64,000 nt of DNA from Rhabdophis nuchalis (taxonomy: Eukaryota > Chordata > Lepidosauria > Squamata > Natricidae). The stretch covers positions 17,109,619 to 17,173,618 of the forward strand of contig CM077648.1 in the NCBI GenBank assembly GCA_039707465.1, written 5' to 3'. The notes below the pieces were generated by a model. That model saw nothing but the letters and a program-made list of their open reading frames with translations. It was not told the DNA's origin and did no database searches. A program made the position numbers and the translations under genes. This document shows positions 56,426 through 64,000 of the stretch, piece after piece (the stretch's first letter is position 1; each line of letters begins with the position of its first letter).

Positions 56426-56765
56426 TGCCTTGACCTTCACTAGATCAGTTTCCTGTGTATAAGTAGCATATAATGAACTTTTAGTGCTTTGAAGTCAACT
56501 TCTGTTCCTGGTTACTTGCACCTGGCCAATTCCTTATTTGTCATAAATGCCAGAGTTTACAGTACTAGTTTAATAACTTCAGAATGCTAACATATATATG
56601 CTAGCTTGCAAATCTGATGGCTTCAATTGTACAATCAACAAATTAGCTTGCTTAAAAAGAGGGACCTCGGTAGTGTTTTTATGGAGAACAAGAACATGGA
56701 AGATATATTGAAAACTTGAGAGGGAGAGTGGGACAGATGAAGGGGTGAGGGGAGGGAGTGGGGGG

Positions 56766-56836
<71 letters not shown>

Positions 56837-57530
56837 AATGAGAATAATTCTTGAAATGCAACAATACTTGGAATATGACTTCTTACATTCTTTAGTACCT
56901 ATTATCTTCCCGTAAGTTCTTAAATTTCTTGCTGTGCATTCCTGCCTTGAAATAAAGCCTGGCAATGAGAAATTGAAGAGAGAACAAAATGATACCTGTG
57001 ATATAGAGGAATGAAGAAACCTGGAAGAGGGCAAAACTGCCTGCACAGAATCTTGCATCAAAGAAAGTACTTTGCTTTGCAAAATATGATGGCAAGTTCC
57101 ACTTGCAACATTTTATTGCAGACTTTATTATATTCCCTGTTAAATAAACTAATAAAACCGCTTACGCCGATAACTTTCTGGAAAGAGGAGATGACTAGAA
57201 AACCAAGCAAGGTTGGCTGTGTAATTGGACGCCCCCCTTATCCACAGATCACCGCAGGGGCTTAAAAGAATTACACACTAACCAAATGGACTTAACACAC
57301 AGGGCTAGGGCTCCATTCACAGCTTGGTTTACACAATATGCTTGTATTTCGGCGGCATTAGGTTACAATATTTGTATTACTAACAGAATATGCTATTAGA
57401 AATATCACACATGAAAAGAGGACCCTGAGATTCATTACTTGGATGTAATTATTTGGCACAGTGTGACATTGTCTTTTCTTGTGAGGAGCAGGGGGGAAAG
57501 TGCTAAGCCCTTTGTAACATCTCTTTTGAT
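56426..57530. other. CCSER1: intronic sequence before exon B
   Basis: Contains the (GA)n array at 56769. No other exon or repeat family recognised. Confidence 0.4.
56769..56834. repeat. (GA)n microsatellite
   Basis: About 32 GA units, preceded by G-rich sequence. Confidence 0.97.
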
Positions 57531-57540
57531 GTTATTATAG

Positions 57541-57624
57541 GATATAATGAAAGACGAATGCTTGACTCTGAAACTGCAAGTAAAAGAGAAAGATGAACTC
57601 ATCTCCCAACTTCGGGAAGAGCTG
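57541..57624 (+). CDS. CCSER1: CCSER1 internal exon B (start of the C-terminal coiled coil)
   Basis: An 84-bp, 28-codon, phase 0/0 exon, acceptor 'gatgttattatag' and strong donor CTG|gtaagt. It reads DIMKDECLTLKLQV then KEKDELISQLREEL. Spliced to exon A it gives ...TEEPLPFK-DIMKDEC..., the order recalled for human CCSER1 (FKDIMKDECSMLKLQLKEKD). Heptad-spaced leucines/isoleucines (L, L, V, L, I, L, L) and many charged residues fit a coiled coil. The following exon (continuing toward an STQTE-containing segment) was not found before 64000. Confidence 0.92.
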
Positions 57625-58049
57625 GTAAGTGACAAACAATGTTTGCTTCTTATTTGGAATTGACTAGACCTGGTAAAGTTATTGGCTGGGCCCAATAAAC
57701 AAACAAACAAGCCAAGGTGTTGAATATGTGCTTACATTAGAGTCATATTACGCAGATTTTTGAAACTGGGAACTTGTCAACTTCTGAAAGGGCGAATTTG
57801 CAGGTAAGTCAAAAGGAGGTTGTTTGTTTTAGAAGCCTACAATGACCGTTCCCTTTGATCCCTGATGTAAGACAAGCCACAATTTTTTGTGCATTTTACA
57901 TTGCAAATATTCGGATGGTTACATAACAGATGCTCATTTGCGGGTGATTCTATTGATATAAGCATTCAATAAAGCATTCTCCCCCACTCCCACTGCAGGA
58001 AATGCACGAGCATATGGAGTGTATGTAATTATGTAACGTATTGCATATG

Positions 58050-58414
58050 TAAAGGGACACAGTGGCTCAGTGGTTAAGACACTGAGCTTGTCGATCAGAA
58101 GGTCGGCCGTTCAGCGGTTTGAATCCCTAGTGCTGTGTAACAGACTGAGCTCCCATTATTTGTCCCAGCTTCTGCCAACCTAGCAGTTTGAAAGCATGTA
58201 AAAATGCTAGTAGACAAATAGGGACCACCTTTGATGGGAAGGTAACAGCGTTCTGTGTGCCTTCAGCGTTTAGTCATGCCGGCCACATCACCATGGAGAC
58301 GTCTTCGGACATCACTGGCTCTTCGGCTTTGAAACGGAGATGAGCACCGCCCCCTAGAGTCAGGAATGACTAGCACATATGTGTGAGGGGAATCTTTACC
58401 TTTACCTTTACAGA
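58050..58414 (+). mobile_element. Sauria-type tRNA/BovB SINE, full length
   Basis: A box 'tggctcagtgg', B box 'ggtttgaatcc', body 'gggaaggtaacagc', BovB-like end 'agagtcaggaatgactagcac' and a (CTTTAC) tail. A 12-bp local duplication ('ggtcggccgttcagcgg') lies before the B box. Confidence 0.92.
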
Positions 58415-59243
58415 GTGTAAATTTCAGTAGCTTTTCAGGTTTTCAGTATACACTTTATACTTGCTATAATGTAAAACTGATTAAATGACTATCTATAAAC
58501 ATACTGAAATCTGAAACTGAAACAAGAACAGAAAAAGTAAAACTTTCATATCAACTGATGTTCTGGCCAGCTGCTAGATATATTCCTCTAATTAAGAGAA
58601 TGTATTGACACTCCTGTGTAAATTTATGCTAAATATCCATGTGGTTTTCAGTATGTAAGAGCATACATTGATTGCTCATTTTAATTTGGAGAGGAATCCT
58701 GGTGAATAAAATACAGAAATGAATGAATGAAAGTCTGTCTTGTGCATGCATGTATGCATGTACATTTGTATGCATATGTGTGTGTATACATGCATGCATT
58801 CACACATACACAGATATTAAGTGCAGAAAAGAAGCATGGCTCTTGGGAAAAAAACTTTCAAGAAAACCTAGTAGAAAACATCCTACTTTCCATTGACTGA
58901 GATGCTGTATCAGTGAAAATTAGAACAGTAGCTGTGGTTTTCTGTCAAATCTGAGCCATGAATTATTAAGTAAAGCAACTACATCAGTGGAAGTGAGACT
59001 GACAATCCACTTCATTTATCCAAACTGGACAGCTAATTTTCTTTTGCTTCCCTATGGAACAAATACATAATTAGATCTTGATTTAAAATATTATTGAGTT
59101 GGTTGCAAAAGTGTTATGGCAACCTGTTTTTACATTATTTGTCTATTGTAACCTGTCACAGATTTTTGTCTTAGTAAAAAGAGAAAAAAGACACTTTTGG
59201 TCTCAGTATCTTTTCTACTGTGTGTCTAAGGTTTACAGAGACA
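58415..59243. other. intronic sequence, nothing recognised
   Basis: 'tgcatgcatgtatgcatg' low-complexity patch at 58743-58800; otherwise nothing recognised. Confidence 0.4.
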
Positions 59244-59245
59244 TA

Positions 59246-59670
59246 CCGTATTTTTCAGACACACCTTCCCCCCCTAAAAGAGTGTGGAAATGTTGCTGTG
59301 TCTTATACACCGAATACAGCTATTTTTGGCCTCCCAAAGCCCCGCCCCCCACATCCCATTTTTGTGAAAAATGGCCTATTTTTCACAAAAACTGAGGCGT
59401 TTTCGCCTTTCCCCAGCCCCCAGGAGCACTCTGCAGGCTTCAGCAGGGCTGGGGGAAGGCAAAAATTCCGCAGTTTTTGCGAAAAACAGCCTGTTTTCCA
59501 CCCTTATTTCACAAAAAAACATGGGCATTTTTGCCTTCCCCCAGCCCCACTGAAGCCTGCAGAGTGCTCCTAGGGGCCGGGGAGGACAAACACTTTTTTT
59601 TTCTTACTTACCTCTTTGAAAACCTGGTGCATCTTATGCACCGGTGCGTCTTATAGTACGAAAAGTACGA
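59246..59670 (+). mobile_element. Tc1/mariner-like MITE, copy 3 (425 bp)
   Basis: CCGTATTTTTCAGACACACC...CTTATAGTACGAAAAGTACG(A) with TA on both sides (59244-59245, 59671-59672). Internal 'ttttgtgaaaaatgg' and 'ccccaggagcactctgcagg' units match copies at 6088 and 8177. Confidence 0.75.
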
Positions 59671-59672
59671 TA

Positions 59673-60370
59673 TATCAAGGCATGTTTGGTGGTGTGCTTC
59701 CAAAACTCTAAATATGTATCTGATACACTAATGATGTAGATGAAATAGTCACATTAGGATAAACTATTATCAAAAGTGAAAATAGTACAGAAGAAGAATT
59801 AGCCAGACCCCATTTTGAATATATATATAATATTTGAATTCGTCAGTTGAGTTGATGTCCATGTCCAAAGGTTTTCTGAATGTTCTAAATCAGTTTGAAG
59901 GCATCTGATTCTTGGTGTTGCATCAATTTGACCGTTTGATGAGATTGATGTCATCCCTGTAAGATGCTCCAGTCAAGAAGCACAAATCATGTGAACTGAT
60001 CCTACTTTTATTGTAAGCTTAGAGTAACAGAATCTTGCAAGTTTGAAAACCCCTTTTCCCCTCCTTTATGTTCCAGTAAACTAGGGAGTGTCTCTTCCTA
60101 CACACTTCCTACCCCTTTTTCCATATTTGTGCTGAGACTTCTTTTGTGATGGTTGTCTTGTGTGTGGCTCTTCCTTCTGTCTCACAGGGACCACATTTTA
60201 AATAATATTCAGAAATTTTGAACATTCAAAAGTTTTCACAAACATTTTTGCATGTGATGATTTGAGATATATGTACCTATTTGCTGATTTATTTCTATCT
60301 TCCCGAAGATGACAAGAGTTTTTTGCCATGGTTAGTTTCTCCAGAAATATATAAAATACCTTAAAATACC
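59673..60370. other. intronic sequence, nothing recognised
   Basis: No supported feature seen. Confidence 0.4.
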
Positions 60371-60379
60371 GAGACGGCA

Positions 60380-62018
60380 TTGGTCGCGTTGGTAGATGAT
60401 CTCTGGAGGGCCAGAGATGAGGGTTGTTCCTCCATCCTGGTCCTATTAGACCTCTCAGCGGCTTTTGATACCATCAACCATGGTATCCTATTGCATCGGC
60501 TGGAGGGGTTGGGGGTGAGGGGCGCCGTGTTGCGGTGGTTCTCCTCCTACCTCTCTGGTCGATTGCAATTTGTGTTGACAGGAGGGCAGAGGTCGACCTC
60601 TAGGCCCCTCACTTGTGGGGTGCCTCAGGGGTCGGTCCTCTCGCCACTCCTGTTCAACACATATAATTTTAATAATAATAATAATAATAATAATTTTAAT
60701 ACTTATAAACCGCACCCTCTCCCCACAGGGACTCGGGGCGGTGCACAGGGAGGATAAAAACAATAACTATATACAACATTTCATATTAAAAATAAATTAA
60801 ACAATACCTGCGCTAAAATACCCATTAAAACTAACTAAACTAAAAATCCCCAATAAACCCAAAAACAGAGGAGTAACTATCCCAGGCCGGCAAGGCAGAA
60901 GAAGTGTGTCTTTAGTTTAAGACGGAAGGAGCGGAGGTCCGTGGTGGTCCTAATGTCGGGGGGGAGGTCGTTCCAGAGGGCTGGGCCCGCCACAGAGAGA
61001 GCCCTTCCCCTGGGTGTCGCCCGCTGACAGAGTCTAGTGGACGGCACCCGGAGAAGTCCCTCTCTGTGGGAGCGAATCGGCCGTGAGGATGTATGAGGCA
61101 GGATCCGATCCCGCAGATATGAAGCCGCTGGGTGAGATCATCCGTGGTTTTGGGGTAGAGTACCATCTCTATGCTGATGATACACAGCTGTATATATCTA
61201 CCCCAAACCACCCCAACGATGCCGTAGCGGTGATGTGCCAGTGCCTGGAAGCCGTGCGAGCCTGGATGGGAAGTAACAGACTCAGACTCAACACGTCCAA
61301 GACCGAGTGGCTGTGGTTCCCGGCATCCCGGTACAACCAGTTGACTCCATCACTGGCCATAGGGGATGAACATCTAACCCCTGTGGATGGGGCACGCAAC
61401 TTGGGCGTCCTCCTTGATGCACGGCTGTCCATGGAAGATCAAGTGACAGCCGTGGCCAGGAGGGCGTTTTACCAGGTTCGCCTGGTCCGCCAGTTGCGTC
61501 CCCTATTGGATCGGGGTGCCCTTTGCACAGTCACTCATGCCCTCGTGACATCCCGACTGGACTACTGCAATGCTCTCTACATGGGGCTCCCCTTGAGGTG
61601 CACCCGAAGGCTTCAGCTTGTCCAGAATGCAGCCGCGCGGGTAGTTATGGGAACCTCCAGGTTCTCCCATGTAACACCGCTCCTGCGCGAGCTGCATTGG
61701 CTGCCTGTCGTCTTTCGGGTGCGCTTCAAGGTGTTAGTTATCATCTTTAAAGCGCTCCATGGCACGGGACCTAGCTATCTGCGGCATCGCATTCTGCCCC
61801 ATACCTCCCTGCGGCCGATTCGCTCCCACAGAGAGGGACTTCTCCGGGTGCCGTCCACTAGGCAGTGCCAGCGGGCGACGCCCAGGGGAAGGGCCTTCTC
61901 TGTGGCGGGCCCAGCCCTCTGGAACGACCTTCTCCCCGAAATCAGAACAACTACTGACCTTCGCTCCTTCAGACAGCAATTAAAAACATACTTCTTTCAC
62001 TTGGCTGGCCTAGGGTAA
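60380..62018 (+). pseudogene. L2 reverse transcriptase C-terminal half, interrupted
   Basis: About 410 codons in two pieces (60380-60663 and 61119-62018). The YADD active site and all downstream motifs are kept, but the N-terminal part and endonuclease are missing, so it cannot be functional. Apart from the insertion it has no frameshift, indicating modest age. Confidence 0.8.
60664..61118 (-). mobile_element. L2-type LINE 3' end (455 bp), nested and inverted
   Basis: - strand fragment with (ATT)n tail (+ strand AAT at 60670-60692), 'ctcgagtccc'-type 3' UTR box, and coding end SHREGLLRV/FSGCRPLDS, GRAFSVAGPALWN. It stops after 'atctgcggg' (- strand), the same truncation point as copies at 13604 and 21225. 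Confidence 0.9.
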
Positions 62019-62198
62019 TTTTAAATTTAAAAATTTTAAATTTTAAGGGTTTTAGGGATAGCCTAGTTTATAGGAGTTTTTAGCGCAGGGCAAATTTAAT
62101 TTGTTTTTAATTTTGTATTTCTGTCTGTTTTAACTGTTTTTAATTCCCTGTGCCCCGCCTCGAGTCCCTTCGGGGAGAGAGAGCGGGTTATAAATAAA

Positions 62199-62199
<1 letters not shown>

Positions 62200-62270
<71 letters not shown>

Positions 62271-62310
62271 GTTGTTGTTGTTGTTGTTGTTATTGTTATT
62301 GTTATTATTA
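62200..62310. repeat. (ATT)n-(GTT)n microsatellite
   Basis: About 24 ATT units, 7 GTT units, then mixed GTTATT: the 3' tail of the + strand L2. Confidence 0.97.
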
Positions 62311-62514
62311 GATTGGACAAATTGAATTCTCATCATATCTAAAATAATCTGGATGGATTTCAGAACCAATTGTGATTATGACCAGTTCTTAAATTGTGGT
62401 CATCCCAGTATCCATGGAGTCACATGATTATGATCTGGCACTTGGAAACTTCCTGGCACATACAATGGTTGCCACATCCCATGGTTATGTGATCTTGCAA
62501 CCTTCTCTGGCAGA

Positions 62515-62612
62515 TTCTTGACAAATGTACATTCTGAGCATATGCACCAAAGACAAATTCCTTGTGTGTCCAACCACACTTGGCCAATAAAGAATTCTGT
62601 TCTATTCTATAT
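62515..62612 (+). mobile_element. LINE 3' UTR family with AATAAA, copy 3
   Basis: 'gagcatatgcaccaaagac', 'aattccttgtgtgtccaacc', 'cttggccaataaagaattc' then a short TCTAT tail. Same family as 24254 and 56255. Confidence 0.65.
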
Positions 62613-62624
62613 CTGCCTGGCCAA

Positions 62625-62965
62625 TTTGATCCTACATGGTTGCATGCTTAGGGTTCCTTCAATTAAGCAATGTCATTTCTCCAGATCCTGGAAAGCAGGT
62701 TTTCTCTTACCAGTGCTTAGCCTCTGGAACAAGGTTCCCTTTGTGATCTCAATGGCCTCCACTCTACTATTGTTTATACGAGCCATGAGGATTGGGCTCT
62801 TCAGATCACCAGGCATTTGGTGAGAGCAGTGAGATCATTTGCTTCATCATGTTTGACATCATTCATTGTTATTTTTTTTAGTGTTTTTATTGATATTATT
62901 TTAATTTCTTTGTCTGGTTGTTGTGACCATCCAGAATCCTTCATGACCTTTTCATGAAGAGGCTT
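62625..62965 (+). mobile_element. ancient L2-like 3' end
   Basis: Decayed + strand reading with LSLWNKVPFVISMAS and FIRAMRIGLFRS, in the position of the L2 C-terminal 'LWNxLPxxI...LKTxLF'. Low similarity; the alternative is chance. Confidence 0.35.
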
Positions 62966-63540
62966 CTGAGGATAAGTAACCAGCTTTAGTTTAAAAGGGA
63001 TGCTTCTAATTTGTGATCAAACCAATTCTTTAATTGAGGATCTGATTTTATTCTACACGACAAACATACTCAGTTTTTTTATTAATAAAAAAGGCACAGC
63101 TTTTGCCAAGAAAAAAAAGTTGTTTATAAGAATGGAAACAGACTGTCCTCAAAATTGAAATGCATACTGCTTTTCTATGTTCGTTTTTGAAGACTTTAAG
63201 AATGATGTATTATGTAAAGACCAAATAAGATTAAGTGACACAATGGAGTAGAAATTAAGCTTTTACAGACTGGTGGATTTTTGTACAATGTCATTGTGCA
63301 CTTTGGATACTGCGCCTATCTTGTCCAAAGCATATATCTGAAAATTTTGTTACTCTAAAAGTGCAGTATTTTATTTTTGTGAGTTATTGCTTCTTGATGC
63401 CAGCATTACTCCATTGGATAGAAAATCCTTCTTCAAGGATAACATAAAAATAGGGGCTTTGGTGTTTATGGCCTGAAAATTCATATATACTTTTATTTAC
63501 GGTCCCAGACCAAAAACACAAGTACTACAGGAAGAAACGT
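62966..63540. other. intronic sequence, nothing recognised
   Basis: No supported feature seen. Confidence 0.4.
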
Positions 63541-63543
63541 TAA

Positions 63544-63598
<55 letters not shown>
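63544..63598. repeat. (AAT)n microsatellite
   Basis: Eighteen AAT units; probable tail of the LINE fragment that ends at 63639. Confidence 0.97.
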
Positions 63599-63599
63599 G

Positions 63600-64000
63600 T
63601 TATCATAATATCATAGCAATGGATCGCCAATAGCTTAACTAAGGAAGGTTACAGCGTTCTCCTCTAATGTTTACAGCTCTTAAGAAGAATTTTGAGACCT
63701 GAAAAGTGATATATGGAGAGCCATCTCCTAGGCAGTGGGCCATCAAGTTACAACCATTGAGTATAGAAGGGATGGTTTCAAGGAGAGACAGTGACTTAGT
63801 TCTGTCTGCGTTAGACATGGGGCAAGATAGAAGGACGTGCTCCGCAGTTTCAACCTCAGCTCTATCGCAAGGGCATAGCCGTTCGTTAATCGGGAGCCTC
63901 TTGAAGCGACCATCCAAAAGTGCTGAGGGCAAGACATTAAAGCGAGCTAGGGAGAAAGCTCTTCTGTACTTAGGGATGGTTAAAGTATAGAAATAGGAAG
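63600..64000 (-). mobile_element. LINE C-terminal fragment, clade unclear (continues off window)
   Basis: The 97-codon - strand frame (63639-63932) reads PSALLDGRFKRLPINERLCP, CDRAEVETAEHVLLSCP and then less conserved sequence. The 'RxCPC...ETxEHvLLxCP' zinc-type motif is found at the C-terminus of several non-LTR retrotransposon proteins. The (ATT)n tail after the stop supports a LINE 3' end. Not assigned to L2, CR1, R4 or BovB, whose ends look different. Confidence 0.5.

Larger units (their letters stand above)
60371..62199 (+). mobile_element. L2-type LINE, split by an inverted L2
   Basis: The + strand element runs 60371-60663 and continues at 61119-62199. The first part encodes ETALVALVDDLWRARDEG, LDLSAAFDTINHGIL and GVPQGSVLSPLLFNTY; the second resumes with MKPLGEIIRGFGVEYH, YADDTQLYIS and RGRAFSVAGPALWNDL to LKTYFFHLAGLG at 62018. 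Without the insert the frame would run on (…NTY / MKPLGE…). It is 5' truncated within the reverse transcriptase; the tail is ATT/GTT (62200-62310). Confidence 0.9.
57625..64000 (+). other. CCSER1: CCSER1 intron downstream of exon B (partial)
   Basis: Begins with a consensus gtaagt. Filled with repeats listed separately; the next exon lies beyond the window or was not recognised. Confidence 0.7.

Noticed and set aside
62130..62369. Poly-Asn and poly-Ile frames
   Set aside because: Translations of (ATT)n; the same applies at 51536-51838 and 48926-49117.

Overview
The window looks like intronic DNA from a squamate reptile, most likely a snake. The evidence is its mix of repeats: tRNA/BovB-tailed SINEs, a BovB LINE 3' end, CR1 3' ends that run into pentanucleotide microsatellites, many L2-type LINEs in all states of decay, R4/Dong and Penelope fragments, hAT and Tc1/mariner MITEs, and two solo retroviral LTRs. 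No bacterial-style genes, operons, rRNA genes or CRISPR arrays were seen.

The only host gene recognised is CCSER1 (FAM190A) on the + strand. Two consecutive phase-0 exons are visible: 20213-20290 (26 codons) and 57541-57624 (28 codons). Both have consensus splice sites, and together they read through the conserved linker and the start of the C-terminal coiled coil. The intron between them is about 37 kb. Everything else is intron of this gene and the repeats inserted in it.

Layout. 0-5.7 kb: a hAT MITE with a nested CR1 end, another CR1 end, degenerate and truncated L2 ends, and a decayed MITE split by a solo LTR. 6-8.5 kb: two TA-flanked mariner-type MITEs, long (TC)n and (TTCC)n. 8.7-12.8 kb: a nearly full-length L2 with one uninterrupted 973-codon endonuclease/reverse transcriptase frame (- strand). 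13-25 kb: short L2 ends, a hAT-like MITE split by an L2 end, a tRNA-CR1 SINE, CCSER1 exon A, a Penelope fragment and a nested CR1. 25.2-27.8 kb: two hAT elements back to back in one target site, the first holding a ~400-bp palindrome. 28-38 kb: several tRNA/BovB SINEs, a CR1 end, a hAT-like MITE and a BovB C-terminal frame. 37.9-41.7 kb: a hAT MITE split by a 3.4-kb L2 with two single-base frameshifts. 42-50 kb: a second solo LTR, a perfect 19-bp hairpin, a mariner-like MITE, and head-to-head R4/Dong ends separated by a CR1. 51.6-54.1 kb: a (AAT)35 tract and a broken L2. 55-59.7 kb: more MITEs, (GA)n, CCSER1 exon B and a SINE. 60.4-62.3 kb: an L2 interrupted by an inverted L2. 63.5-64 kb: the C-terminus of an unplaced LINE.

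I do not see a convincing new functional system. The most useful observations are the intact L2 frame, the recurrent L2 truncation point, the shared hAT target site, the hAT-internal palindrome, the nested insertions with readable target-site duplications (TSDs), and three perfect short hairpins outside any known gene.
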